Below, piece by piece: positions 1-12,110 of a stretch of 64,000 nucleotides of DNA (position 1 is its first letter; each line of letters begins with the position of its first letter). The translations under genes were made by a program, and so were the position numbers. The notes below the pieces were generated by a model, which did no database searches, had not been told where the DNA came from, and saw only the letters and a program-made list of their open reading frames with translations. This DNA is from Dactylorhiza incarnata (Eukaryota; Streptophyta; Magnoliopsida; Asparagales; Orchidaceae), in contig JAWHQI010000276.1 in NCBI GenBank assembly GCA_033032865.1, positions 2,232,001 through 2,296,000 of the forward strand, in the 5' to 3' direction.

Positions 1-2298
1 AGGAGGATTCTAAGGCGACAGAAGTGATCAACTCGTTAATCATTTGATTATACGTAAAGGGTTGTCCAGTGTATGAGCATAAGACTATCAGAATCAAGAA
101 AGTCAGGTTACGAACTTAGGGAATTTCACTATCTTCCTGACCTAAGCATTGTGGTCTTGTCTCTTATAAGGACTTTTGGTCATCAAGCTCTTACCGATCA
201 CAAGGGAAGAACGTCATAAACGGCGAATTCAGTGCAAGACCAAGTAAGATTTAGAATGGATAGAGGTAAGTCTGGACTATAAGTTCTCATGACCATAAGA
301 AATAATCAGTTTATCGTAACAAACTCGCTAGTGTATTGTTGTAAATACACCTTCATAACCTCGAGTCATCGATTTGTAGAGTTATCCAAACAATTAATAA
401 TCATTGACGTCCGAACAAATGTCTCGATTTAGTCAAGTATTGAAAACAAGAAAGAATGCCAGGTTTAGTAGCTTGGGATAAATGTGTCACGTCATGGAAT
501 TTTGAAGTTTGGAGTCAAATTTTCGCAAGTAAAGATTACAACTAGATTTTCTTGCACTCCAGGACTCTCAAGGGTAATTTTCGGATAGTATTTTTAATTA
601 AAATTCAAGCCCTCTCCGTGGTGAAATTTTAGTTAAGATCATTTTACTCTTAGAGTTGGTTTATGCACCGCAGGAGAGCTTAGGAAGGTGACTCTTTGGA
701 TCTTGTAATACGATGGTATAATCTATTAGGGCTAAGATGGAGAATCTTACTATGTTCGGATCTCGGGAAAGATGACAACGACCGTCATGTGTTGAAATAT
801 TGATGAATGGGGAGTTAAAATGATTGATTAGTGCCGTTACTATCAACTCCCGCTTAAGATTGCTAACTTTACTTGATGATACGTAGCGACGTAATTTTAG
901 GATGACATAACTATGAGAAGGGTCGTTATGATGAAATCTTTAATTCATAATTTATAGCATAAGTGAGATGAGACCTCTTGTCTTTGAAAGTTTAGCCCAC
1001 CCGTTATTGGAAATCTAAAGTGAAATTTGTCGAATGTTATATTAAAGATATATAATCTACATACAATCCTCCGATCTTAAGAACCAGAAATTTACGATTT
1101 CTCCAAAATTTATAACCTCAGTTAGGAAGATTCAGGAATAAGGGAGACAAGTTTGACCTTCAGATATAAATGGTGGAATTTCTCGAGAATTAATGGGTTT
1201 TAATGAGTCACCCTTCATGTTGAAGTCAAATTGTGCCAAAACATGTCATGATAAAAAGGGTTTTACCCTCGTAAGTTACGAAACAAAGGGATATGGAAAG
1301 TAGTTGGGAGTCATTTCAGGAACATCATTTTAAACTACAGACGTATGTTCCTCAAGGAAAGCTTGGAAGATATCTACATTTATTTAACATGTAGAAGCGT
1401 TAACCTCGTGTAATATTCGTAGGACATAAGCGACTCTGGTCCAAGTATAATCAAGGTTTATGTTATTGTTTGTAGTTGATAAACCTGACCTTGCATCCGC
1501 GGAGTCGGAAACGGTTTATCAGCATAGACCTCATATGTTAAGGGATAAGGCCTCTTGGTGTAGGTGGTGTTGAACACCTACGTGTAAGGGAATCATATAG
1601 TGAAGAATCAACATAGGCAATGACGGTTGGTTAAATGGTCACGTCCTGGCTAATCGATTTATGAGCAGAGTATTAAATAAGCATGGTTCGTGAATGTAAC
1701 CTTATGAAGTTAAGTTGAACTCGAAGGTTTTTGGTGCCATCTAGCGCGGCATGATAGTATAAATTAACTCGGTAAGTTCTTATGTATTTCAGGTAGATCC
1801 TCCTTCGGGGAGTGTAGTGATTTTGATAACACACATGCCTGGTTAGCTTGTTTTGATTTTTGAAGTGTCTGTCTCCTAATTATTACCGGGGTGGAGCAAG
1901 TAGAACCCGCATTGTGACTAATGGCACGATGGTCTGAGCGGCGGGGTAAACCTTCAATTAACCCCTAGTGGGAATATTGCCGCCAATCTTAGCAAGTACT
2001 AGTAAAAGTGCAATGAGAATTTTGGTAAAGAATGTTGCTCCGGTTTGAGTTCTCATATAGTAGAAGTCCGAGTTCTTCCGTGGAAGGAGATTCTGAGGTC
2101 CGATTATTATAGTTCAATCATGGGCAAGAGGAGCACAGCTGGGTGCCCTTGGACTTCATGCAACAATGTTTTCCCGAAACTCTTCACCTCAGGTGCAAAT
2201 TAATCGTCTTTGAAATCCTTTACTCTTATAAGTACTTGCAACCCGTAGACCCAAACTTAAATTTCGAGGACGAAATATTTCTTTTGTTTATTGGGATT
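1..2298 (+). mobile_element. Decayed Ty3/gypsy internal region
   Basis: No open frame of useful length is present and stops occur in all frames. The orientation is inferred from the 3' end. At 2260-2276 lies the stretch AATTTCGAGGACGAAAT, a signature I know from the 3' end of plant chromovirus-type Ty3/gypsy elements just before the 3' LTR. It is followed by the LTR start at 2299. Around 2060-2125 a weak resemblance to the end of a chromovirus pol (a W flanked by acidic residues) can be read, but it is not strong. No protease, reverse transcriptase or integrase motif could be recognised, so the assignment rests on the position next to the LTR. Confidence 0.45.
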
Positions 2299-4770
2299 TG
2301 TAACATCCCCAATCCTTCTAGACCCCTAGATGGTGTTAGGGCATGGGTGGTGTGCAGAGTGGCCACTAAGGCCCTTGGGCCAAGTGGAGTGTGTTAAGTG
2401 CACACCAAGGGCACAAAATCAACATAGCCCAATACCACTCCCTTAGGCCAATTGACCCTCAATTCACCAAATTGACCTCCCCCATACCACCCATACCACT
2501 AAGGAAGACCATTACCTTGAGAATTGCACTTGGGTGGGACGCAATTGCATGAAATTGACCAAAGTCAACTTTAGGTCAACTTTAACCAAACTAAGTCAAT
2601 TAGGGTTCAAATGTTCAAATTGACCTTGCCACCACACTCTAAACACTTTAAGGAACTCATTGGACCCAAAATCCCCATCACATGATCAACCAATTGACCA
2701 ATTTGACCAAAGTCAACCTTAGCTCAAATTAGGTCAAAACCACACCCTAAGGCTAAATTGAACTAATTGGAGCCCCACCATGGACCAACCTATGTTGGGT
2801 GATGTTAAGGGACCCATGACCCCCAAGTGGGGTCAACCCACTCACCTTGGTTGACCAAAGTCAACCATGGTCAACCTTGCCCTTTAAAGTGAATTTCAAG
2901 CCCAAATTGAATGGGACCCAACCCCAATTAATTAACCCTACTCATGGACCTAAGTCAAGCCATATCAGCCCTAGACTGAACCCTAGCTAAGCTTGATTAA
3001 TCAAATGGAAGGGGGGACCAAAAGTTGATCAAAAAGCTTAAAGCTTAAAGCAAAAGCAAAAGCAAGCAATTCCCCCCTCTACACTCCTCCCCCAATCAGT
3101 CTTGGACCCTCCCCTGATTGCTGTGGGTCTGAGCTTGACCCAGGTGGAAGCAATGGACCAGCTGGTGTAGGAGGGTGGCAGCCATGGGAGAACCGAGGAG
3201 GCCAATGTTCAAAACAGCATGTAGAGGCCTCCCCACTTCATTTCGACCACTCCATCAGCTTCAGAAGGGAGAAAGCAGTCGAGAACGACACCTGGAGTAA
3301 AGCTTTTGCTGGAGAATCAAGTTCGGGAGTAGGATCGTCGGAGCTCAGCTTTTCCATGGCAAACCACCGCCGGAGCCGCCGCCACGCACCAACAACGGTT
3401 CGTTTCTCCTCCCCTCCCCTCATGCTAGCTTCCCATCACAAAACGAGGAAGGATCGGGATCAATTGAGCCCGGATCTACCTCTGAAATCCATGGATTTCT
3501 CCACAAATCGGGACACCTAGGATCGCCAGAAACCGCCTCCACCGGCCGCCAGTCGCCGGTGGATGATAGCCCCGACCACCACGAAGGTGTCGGTGGTGTT
3601 GGCCGGTGGTGGTGTGGCTGGATCGCCGGCAATCTCCCCCGCAACATCGCCCAGTGCAGTTGAATCTCAATCGTTGGCTGGAGGAGGAAGACGATGGCGC
3701 TGTTGTTGGATCTGCGTCAAGATCTGTGCGGATCTCGATTTTATGGTATTTAATTAATTCAAAGCTATGAATTTCTGGCTCTAATTTTCAGTTAACTTCA
3801 AATAAAATTTAAGGCCACCTAATGGTTGATTTAGAAAAAGTGCCCAACATGAAAGTTGTAGGCCTTGGTCTTCACTTTCATTTGGCCTTGCGTTTAGGTC
3901 ATTTGGTGACCTACAGCTCCCTAGGGAGCTGTTTTACTAGGACTGGTCCTACACTAGGTCAGTCCATTAGAAAAATTACCTAGGTCAAACCCTTCAAGCT
4001 TTGGCACTGTGCTTTTAACCATGGGTTGGTATACCCTAGGGGCACCCCCTACCAAAGGGGCAGCCCTCGGTGGTCACTTTTACCTAGAGTTTTTGTGTAA
4101 ATTAGATTATTTAAATTATGTTGAGTTTTGGAGCATATGATGTCCAAATGACACCAAATTTTGGTGGCATGCTCTTTAGTACATGAGTAGTGCCTACCTA
4201 AAATTGCACTCCATTTGGAGTTGATTTGATATGGAAAATGGGAAACCTTAATGAGGACCTTTAAGGGTCATATTAGGGTTTGGGTCATTTTGAGAAGTGG
4301 AGTGTGTTAGCCTCCTCCCATCATGATGGTTATGTATGTATGGATATACAAAGGCTTGTGTCACATGCTAATGGTTCATTTGGAGCCATTAGGGTGGTGT
4401 GACCTAAAACCCTAAGGGTGAATCCTTAAGGGTGCAAAGTGGGGATTTGTGAAGGACTTAGGACCAGATGTTCTATCCTTGGCTCAGAACTTTGTGGATA
4501 AGTTTGTAGGTGCTTAAAATGACCTAGTTAATTAAATGATAATTTTTAGAGGTGTTTATGTATTTTCTTCCTAATAAATGAAATTGTCACCTTTTCTTAA
4601 TAAAATGAAATGCATGGTCATAGGACCTTGTATGGTGTTGAAACTCCATCAGTGGCTGATTAGGGATGAAAATGGACTATAGTAATTTTGTTATGATTTA
4701 TTGGCGCATTATTCCTTGTGCAGGAAATTCTAAGTACTTGCTAGCTTAAGGGAAATTAATTTTGATAAAT

Positions 4771-5393
4771 ACCAAATCATGGGGTTAAATTGTGAAACTT
4801 GGCTATCTGTTATTTAATGCTAATATATGCCCATGATAATTATTTGGAGGCTTGTAGAATTATATTTCATGTACCTCATGTAGAAAGTGGATTTTACATC
4901 CTTATGAGTATTTAATCTTTTAAAATACCAAATCATGGGGCAATGATGTGATACTTGGTTATCTGTAGTTTTAGGTTAATATATGTCCATGATAATTATT
5001 TGGAGGCTTGTAGAATTATATTTCATGTACCTCATGTAGAAAGTGGATTTTACATCCTTATGAGTATTTAATCTTTTTAAGATATCAAATCATGGGGCAA
5101 TGATGTGATACTTGGTTATCTGTAGTTTAGGGTCAATATATGCCCATGATAATTTGGAGGTTTGTAGAATTATATTTCATGTACCTCATGTAGAAAGTAG
5201 ATTTTACATCCTTATGAGTATTTAATCTGTTTAAAATATCAAATAATGGGGCAATGATGTGATACTTGGTTATCTGTAGTTTTAGGTTAATATATGCCCA
5301 TGATAATTATTTGGAGGCTAGTAGAATTATATTTCAAGTACCTCATGTAGAAATTGGTAATTGCTACCTTTGATTGTTTAATCATTGTAAAAT
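4771..5393 (+). repeat. Four ~156-bp tandem repeats inside the long LTR
   Basis: Units begin with ACCAAATCAT or ATCAAATCAT at 4771, 4927, 5084 and 5238, and a partial fifth starts at 5394. The spacings are 156, 157 and 154 bp. Each unit carries the phrases TTGGAGGCTTGTAGAATT and CCTCATGTAGAAA. Units 2 to 4 are more alike than unit 1, as expected from amplification inside the LTR. Confidence 0.85.
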
Positions 5394-6797
5394 ATCAAAT
5401 CACATGGTAATGACACAATAATATGGCAGAGGACTCTAGGTCCCTAGTTGGACACTTGGTAATTTTCGGAGAATTTTCAGAAGTGAAATACTATTTTTCC
5501 TAATTAAAGTTGCATTTTGGTAATTATACAATTATGATGATATAGTAGGCCAAATGACATCCTAGGGTCATGATACTCAGTGAACCACCTTGATAAGGAA
5601 TGTTGTTTTACTGATAATTTTTATGTAGCATGTATAGTCATTTTGAGGGTAGTTCATGTGTAATTTGGCTTAAGGCCTTAACTACTTTAAATTATATTAA
5701 ATACCAATTTAATATGGAAAATTATGGAAATTAGATCATACCCTATTAAGGTCAGTGGGAACCTTGGATAATTATTAGAGACCCTGGTGATGAATTTTTA
5801 GAAGGGTTCCCTTATGGGGTTGATGGATAGTTCAAATTTGTGGTCTACGTTTAGTAAAAACGGAATTTTGAGTTCTAGACAATTCAGACCCCTTAGTAAG
5901 GTTTAGGAGGTATATCCAATCAGTAAATGAGATGTAGCACACCATGATTCAAGGAGGGTCAATCCTAGGGATACTTGTGGGGTGGTGCTAGAGTTAACGT
6001 AGAAGGAATGAAGGTACGTCCAACCCGATTGGGTGGGACGGGGGATGAGCTAAGTCACTTTAACTATATGTAATGATGAAGGGTGAACCAAACATTAATC
6101 ACCAACTAAAGTAATTATATTGAAGAGGATTGTGGGGTTGAGCCCATTGATCTGTAGTACCGTTAGGGGCCCCTTATGGAGTACACCGCGGGAAGTCCAA
6201 GATTCACCCTAAATATAACACGAACTAAATTGTAGGCAAGAGTAGGCTAAGTGGATATGCAGACTGGTATGGATCTCCTACGGGAAGGAGATGGGTTGGA
6301 TCAGCTTGTGTGTTAGTCCCTGAGCTGAAAGCTCGGGTGGACATGTTAACACCTATTACTTATTCAAATAGTGGCGAGTCTTCGGTACTAGGCTAGTCGT
6401 GTCACCGATGGTAGTACGTTGACTCAGGTGAGGGTGAGGTTTAGAGGGCCAGTAAGTTTGAGTACCGCGGTCTGGAGGACAATCCCTAATAACCCACCCC
6501 GACCTTAAAGTCTGGTGGATTCCAGCAAGAGTACGCAGTAGCTCCGTTGTTGTGTTATTAGCGTTGAGGCGTACATGAGGTCTAGGCTTGGTAGTGACCA
6601 TACCCGCCTAGGACGTGGAGTGCCCGATCCACTGCAACCATGAGCCACGACGGTCGGTACCCGAAAGGTTGGCTTCCTTTCAAACAAATTGGGAACTATA
6701 AAGTTCTGTGCGCATAGAGTCGTGTGGGTGAGTCACATTGCATAAATTCATTAAAACATCATAACCATAGCATAACATAACATACACATAGCATACC

Positions 6798-6888
6798 CCC
6801 ATCATATAAATTAGTATGGGCTCTTTTATATGATGGGTTACCTGCACATCTTAACTTATATGTCGTATGGGCGTTCATATAAGTTAAG
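6798..6888 (+). other. Twin stem-loops with a shared loop motif
   Basis: There are two perfect 13-bp inverted repeats in a row. The first has arms 6798-6810 and 6825-6837 and the second has arms 6850-6862 and 6876-6888. Both loops contain GTATGGGC. The same pair recurs in inverse order at about 58965-59055 in the diverged copy of this LTR, with stems kept and a loop of GTATGRGC. That conservation suggests a structure selected in the element's RNA. The function is unknown. Confidence 0.7.
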
Positions 6889-7654
6889 GTACAAATCTGT
6901 GATGGTAGTTTATATTTACTTACTGCACTGCGTTTCCTTTCTATTTACTGCTTACTTCATTGCTCTACTTTACTGCCTTATACCTGCACTATACTGCTAG
7001 CTAGATTTTACTGCTTTACTTATACCTGCTAAAGTAGTGCCATGTCACCACCTTCTTGTTTACCCCTTGTTTGTCCTCCGCTTCTTCCTCCCGCTCGGTG
7101 CCTAGGAGTCGTGGAGGGAGGCGGGGACAAAACGGCTTAGTCTTTATGACTAACGGTCGGTGCGACCGAAGGAGTCCGAGGAGGCAGAGTTGTCCCATGC
7201 GCAGCAGGACGAGATGGCAGGACCTGAGCAGCAGATGCAGCGCACTACCACGACGCCACAGGTTGATGATTAGATAGTTAGATTTCTGCCTTTTGAGAGC
7301 TTTTGTTGTAGACTTCCGCATGTTGTAGAGAGAGAGAGATAGTACATTACTTTGCATATGTATCGGGCTTAAGCCCCTTTAGTTGTACCTCTCTTATGGA
7401 CTTTCTATTTTCATTACATATATATATGATGCTGTGATTGTGGACATGCCTTCTTTTATGTACTTACTTTTTGGCATATTTTACTTATGATCGTATAGCC
7501 GGCAGGGTTGGTGCTGAGCGGTGTTAGTCAACCCGAGTGTTGGTGACACCGCAAGGCAGCGATTCTGGGCGAAGGTCCACCTCAACCGTGCGATACGGGA
7601 GAGGTTCGAGTTTTCAAGTACCCGAACGGGTTTTGGAAAAAGAGACCTTACAAA

Positions 7655-7666
7655 TGGTATCAAAGC
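7655..7666 (+). other. Primer-binding site of the long-LTR element
   Basis: TGGTATCAAAGC differs at one position from TGGTATCAGAGC, the initiator-Met tRNA type PBS common in plant LTR retrotransposons. It lies two bases after the LTR terminus, which fixes the LTR orientation. The internal region it should introduce is missing: chimeric DNA starts within about 20 bp. Confidence 0.65.
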
Positions 7667-7789
7667 GAGGTAAAATAGACGATGTTAGGGCATGGGTGGT
7701 GCAGAGTGGCCACTAAGGTTGGTGCTGAGTGGTACAAATGGTGTTAGGGCATGGGTGGTGTGCAGAGTGGTACAAATGGTAACAGAGGA
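7667..7789. other. Patchwork (filler) junction between two broken elements
   Basis: This short stretch is built of pieces of the neighbouring LTR. Copies of GTTAGGGCATGGGTGGTG with the following CAGAGTGG occur at about 7684 and 7742 (source near 2336). GGTTGGTGCTGAG occurs at about 7719 (source near 7507). ACAAATGGT occurs twice (source near 7651). The copia-A pol homology begins immediately afterwards. Scrambled copies of nearby sequence are what template-switching repair of a double-strand break leaves behind. Confidence 0.6.
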
Positions 7790-9566
7790 CCAACCTCCTA
7801 AGCCAGATGGCTTCTTGAGCTGCCAAGGCTGAAGCCTTGTATTCTGCTTCCGTGGTAGAGACAGGCACGAAATCCTGCTTCTTGCTGCACCATGATATAG
7901 CCGTGGGGCCCGCCATGAAGACAAATCCAGACGTCGACTTCCGATAATCCGAATCTCCCCCGTAATCAGCATCCATGTACCCATGCACCTCGAAGCCCGC
8001 ATCCCTCCTGTATAAGAGACCCATATCCGAAGTTGCCTTGACATACTTCAAAATATTCTTGGCCGCTAGTAGATGAGGCACAAGTGGATCTTCCAGAATC
8101 CTCCCCTCATCCTTTCGAAGTTTCATGGCCTTCTTCAGAGGTATAGAGATGCACTTCCCTTCCTTCATGCCGAATCGCTCTACGATTCGCTCCGCATATC
8201 CAGCCTGGGACACTAGCACTCCACCTTCCTTCCTCTGAACTTCTAGTCCAAGGAAATGGTGAAGTTCACCCAAGTCCTTCATCTCAAACCTGATGGATAG
8301 CTCAGCCCGAAGCTTTGCTACTTCCCCCTTTGAATTCCCCGTCATGATCTTATCGTCGACGTAAAGCAACACGATGACTTGAAGCTCCCCGCTCTTCTTG
8401 ACGAACAAGCTCGAGTCAGAGTCTGAAGCAACGAATCCACAGAATAAGAGATATTCTGCAATCTTCCCATACCACGCCCTCAGCGCTTGCTTCAACCCAT
8501 ACAGGGCCTTCTTCAGCTTACAGACATAGTCCAGAAAATCTTCAGATACGAAACCTGGCGGCTGCACCATGAAGATATCTTTGTCAATCTCGCCGTACAA
8601 AAAAGCATTCTTTACGTCGAGCTGCCAAATCTTCCATCCCCAAAATGCCGCCAAGGCAATCACAAACCGAACTGAAGTCATTTTTGCCACCGGACTGAAA
8701 GTCTCTTCATAATCTTCACTGTATTGCTGTGAGAATCCCCGAGCCACAAGGCGAGCCTTGTATCGCTCGATACTACCATCTGCCTTCTTCTTGAGTTTGT
8801 AGACCCACTTGCATGTCACAGGGGTGATGCCTTTGGGCTTGGGCACCAGAGACCAAGTCTCATTCTTCTCAAGAGCGGCCATCTCTTCTTCTATAGCTGA
8901 ATCCCACTGCTTCACGCCCTTGGCCTTCTCAAAACTCACTGGTTCCCGCTCATCCAAGGCACCAGCAAAGAAACACGAGACAAAGCTCACCATGTTTCCT
9001 CCAGTATAGCGATCAGGGGCAATGATTGTTCTCTTTGATCTCCTCAGCTCCTTCCACTGACTCGCAACATCCTCAGTTGCTTCTTCCCTAGCTCCCCTTC
9101 CAGACGTACTGGGAGCATCGCTCCCCCTGCTTCCTGATCCAGAAGCCTCCGTCTCAGAATTAGAAGTAGATGGACCACCTGGTGACAAAGGCAGCTCCAC
9201 CTGAAGATTTTCCACAGCTCTCTCTTGCTCCTCCACCCTGCTTTCTGGTAACACAACACCAGAACTCTCCTTGTAAGACGTTACCTCGTCAAACACGACA
9301 TCGCGAGATACAACAAATCTCCGCGTCTCCGGGTCCATGCACTTCCATCCCTTCTTCCGATCGTCATATCCCACGAAGACCAGCTTCCTTGATTTCACAT
9401 CTAGCTTTGTCTGAAGCACATCTTAAACGTGCATATAGCAGGTGGAACCAAACACCCGAAGGTGTTCCACACTTAGCTTTTCCTTGAACATCATCTCATG
9501 TGGGGTCAACATGTTGATGGGACTGAGAGGCATCCTGTTGATGACGTAGGCAGCACAAGACATTCC
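7790..9566 (-). pseudogene. Copia-A pol, 3' half (integrase end, RT, RNase H)
   Basis: Read on the minus strand, this continues the integrase that is interrupted at 49896. The frame resumes exactly at the ATTCC target duplication, giving the copia integrase C-terminal part (INRMPL, VFGSTCY), then reverse transcriptase with WQLDVKNAFL and a YVDD active site (8352-8363), then RNase H (YMDADYGGD, TEAEYKA). A stop codon lies at 9423-9425, between the integrase end and the rest. The protein ends abnormally after IWLRRL at about 7790, where homology gives way to filler DNA, so the end of RNase H and the whole 3' LTR are lost. Ty1/copia is certain from domain order (integrase before RT). The lineage is not resolved. 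Confidence 0.9.
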
Positions 9567-10688
9567 TGTACAACCCCGATATTTGCCAGCTGAGGAGGCG
9601 CAGTTTAAGAAATCAATACTACGAAGAAAGTAATAAGGTAGACCAAAGTCCTCATAGGGGGGCCAGGCGAGAAAGGTGCTGACCAACGGCTCGCGGTCAG
9701 GCGAGCGAGACTAATATTAAGTTCGGCGAAGGGTGTTCGGCGAACCCTTCTGCGTTCGACAAACTCTCCTGTGTTCGTCGAGCTCACCTGTCGAGGGGCG
9801 GTCCCGCAAAAAGGGGCGGTCTCGCAGAAAGGGGGGTCTCGCAGAAAGGCTCACGAGACCGGGCCTTCGCGTTCGACGAACTCAATTCTATGTTCGACAA
9901 ATTGCCTCCTGCGTTCGACGAACGGCTTGGTTCAACCCCATCTCATCGGTCGACGAACAGCCAGTCGCAGCGGTTGACGAACAGTTTAACATTCAGCATT
10001 CATCGAGCTCGTCGAGCTCGTCGGTGTTCAGCAAAATGAGTTTTATGTTCAACGAAGTCAAGAGGCGGTCTCGCGGGAAGGCTAGCGAGACCAGACCTCG
10101 GCAGGTGCCGTCAAAGGGGGCAGCGAGGTCCTCGCAGGGCGATCGCCTAGGAGAGGCATCACGAGCAGGACTCGCGAGATGGCCCGCAAGAGCTTCAACA
10201 GTAGTGTTCTCGCAGTTTCTTGCCCATAGGTTGATAGGGCCAAATTACCCTTTTACCCTTGGTGGTCTGCCTTTAGCCTCTCCAAACAGCGGAGTTTGGC
10301 TGTTAGCAGACCCATTTGGGGTGAGGATAGTTAAATCAAAAGGCGGAATCCTGCTATTTGCAGGCCAGATCAAAAAACCTATAAATAAGACCTAAATGGC
10401 ACCTTTGGAGAGGACTTCACTTCAGCTTCTCTCTCCTCAGGCTCTCCTTGGCTAGCATTTCCAGAGCTCTCCAAGGTGCCCGAGTCTCAGCTTTGGCTTG
10501 GGAGGGGAAGCGCTCAACGATCTTCCAGGTTAGCAGAGGGGCCTCCTCGCTGTGACTAAGGTCTCAGACCTTTTCCTAGTCGTCAGTCTACCTTCTATGA
10601 GGGATCAGTAAGGGTTAGCTGCTCCTCATTTCAGTGAGGACCCCAAACTCCACAGAGACCAAGTCTTGTTCTCAAGTCGGTTTCAACA
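9567..10688 (+). repeat. 5' LTR of the Tat element
   Basis: It is 1122 bp with TG...CA ends and close to the 3' LTR (48779-49895), differing by scattered substitutions and small indels. About 330-640 bp upstream of the TATA box it carries a cluster of TTCGACGAA-type motifs (about 9735-10050). A 220-codon open frame across 9733-10395 arises from this repetitive sequence and is not taken as a gene. A related LTR, similar only at its ends, occurs at 36461-37738. Confidence 0.93.
10380..10388 (+). promoter_or_regulatory. TATA box of the Tat 5' LTR
   Basis: TATAAATAA lies about 300 bp before the LTR end, the expected place for an LTR promoter. The same box is at about 49585-49592 in the 3' LTR. 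U3 would therefore be about 0.8 kb and R plus U5 about 0.3 kb. Confidence 0.7.
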
Positions 10689-10691
10689 TTT

Positions 10692-10708
10692 TGGTGCGGT
10701 GAGCATGG
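10692..10708 (+). other. tRNA-Phe primer-binding site of the Tat element
   Basis: TGGTGCGGTGAGCATGG is complementary to the 3' end of plant tRNA-Phe (CCACGCTCACCGCACCA) with one mismatch, and starts three bases after the LTR. The related element at 37741 has the perfect 17-base match. Confidence 0.8.
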
Positions 10709-10744
10709 AGCGTGGCTGGTCCAAGAAAGTTCCAAGGAGGAGAT

Positions 10745-12110
10745 ATGGCAGGAGACGAAGAGCAAGGCGAGGAGTTCAGTGGGTCACCCCAGGTGGTGAC
10801 GCCGAGGATGTTCGTGGATTTCAGGAGGGAGGTGCTCGACACCTTCGGACTCACGGTCGCGACGCTGCGAAGTGAGTTCGCGACCCCAGCATCTCAGGCG
10901 ACCCCTCCCCCAGCAGCGGTTGGAGAGAATGCCCCGGGGGGAAGGGCCAGAAAGGAAGTCGTCGGAGGGTAAGTGCAAGACCTATAGGGGCGAGTTTTGT
11001 TCGCCAGCCCGGCGAGCTCTGTGCCGACGAGCTTTGTGCTGGTGAGCTCTGTGCTGGCGAGCGCGCGCCCGGAGGATGCAACGACTGTGGGGGTGGTTCA
11101 GGCGAGCGCCGCTCTCGCGAACCCTGCGAGCTCAAGTTTGGCGAGAGAGCTCGGGGGCGTGTGGAGCGAGAAGGGGTGGCTAGAGGAGGAAGCCCCTTCT
11201 GCGAGCTGGTGCTTTCTGCGCCCGTCCCGGTAGGGTTTGGGGAGTGGTATAGGGTGTACTACAATGGCAGGGATAACCCTATCCAGCACCTCCAGTCTTT
11301 TGAGGACTCTGTCTCTATCAGGCCGATGTCAGATGCTTTCAAGTGTCGGCTATTCGTCGTCACCCTTAAAGAGAAGGCCAGGGACTGGTTCCATCAACTC
11401 CCTACAGGATCGATCTACGCTTTCAAAGATTTGCGCCGAAGTTTCTTATTGCGATTCTCAACTTCAAAGAAGAGGAAGAAGGACGCAGTGTCTCTCTTCA
11501 AAGTGAAGCAGGAGCCAAAGGAGTCGTTGGCTCGCTACGCGGACTGGTTCTAGGAGGAGGTGCTGCTCACTCAGGAGATGCCTGGGTTTGCACTCCAGCT
11601 CACCTTCACGGTCGGGCTGAGGGAAAGTTTCTTCAAAATGGCTCTGAAGAGGAAGGCCCCCGTCTCCTACGAGGAGCTGATGGAGAGGGTGGTGGAGGAA
11701 GTCGAGAGTGAGGAGGCCAACCCGGAACTCACCAAGACGCTGGCAAAGCTCAGTGAGCCGGAGGTCAGACAGCAAGAGGTGAGGAGAAGGGAAGAGCCCA
11801 GGGCCCCAGAGGGGAGTGGAGGAAGCATGGCGGAGGAATGCAAGGCCAGGGAAGGGGTTACGCCCCGGGGAGGGGTAACTTCTATGGGGTTCAAGGAAGA
11901 CCCCATCAGTTGGGATGGAGGCAGGGTCCAAGGCCGATGCCTCCCCCACCCCAACAGGCCATGACAATCAGGCGGGGAAGGGGAGGAAGAGGAAGGAGAG
12001 AAGAGGCGAGAGAAGAAGCAGGAGCGGTAAGGAGAAGAAGGAATAGGATGGCAGAGGCCGAGGCGGGGGAGGTGACGTTGCAGTACTGTGACTTCCATGA
12101 TGAGGAAGGT
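10745..12110 (+). pseudogene. Tat gag, 5' part, interrupted by Athila
   Basis: The ATG at 10745 opens a short frame that breaks before 10972. The recognisable gag core follows at about 11220-11550, with PIQHLQSFEDSV, CRLFVVTLKEKARDWFHQLP and FSTSKKRKKDA. These match the retrotransposon gag domain of Tat/Athila-type gypsy elements. An amber codon at 11551-11553 stands in frame and reading continues to 11964. The C-terminal part, rich in Arg and Gly, lies in another frame (about 11838-12110), so there is also a frameshift near 11850. It ends in YCDFHDEEG, the first half of the YCxFHxxxGH motif typical of Tat gag. The second half resumes at 25717 beyond the Athila insertion. Confidence 0.85.

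Larger units (their letters stand above)
2299..7652 (+). repeat. Very long (5.35 kb) Ty3/gypsy LTR
   Basis: It starts TGTAACATCCCC and ends GAGACCTTACA, the TG...CA ends of a plant Ty3/gypsy LTR, and a PBS-like sequence follows two bases later. At about 5.35 kb it is unusually long. It contains a GC-rich, leader-like stretch (about 3230-3760), a 156-bp tandem repeat (4771-5393) and a pair of stem-loops (6798-6888). Short proline- and arginine-rich open frames in 3238-3757 overlap each other on both strands and are not taken as genes. A diverged, reversed copy of its 3' half lies at 58318-60492. Because gypsy-like internal DNA lies on its left and a PBS on its right, it may be the shared middle LTR of a tandem element. 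No target duplication was found. Confidence 0.7.

Noticed and set aside
3238..3757. Open frames on both strands in the GC-rich part of the long LTR
   Set aside because: They overlap one another, are under 80 codons and show biased composition. This looks like an untranslated leader region of the LTR.
9733..10395. 220-codon open frame in the Tat 5' LTR
   Set aside because: It follows the TTCGACGAA repeats, lies across U3 and the TATA box, and has no family resemblance. The equivalent frame in the 3' LTR is interrupted.
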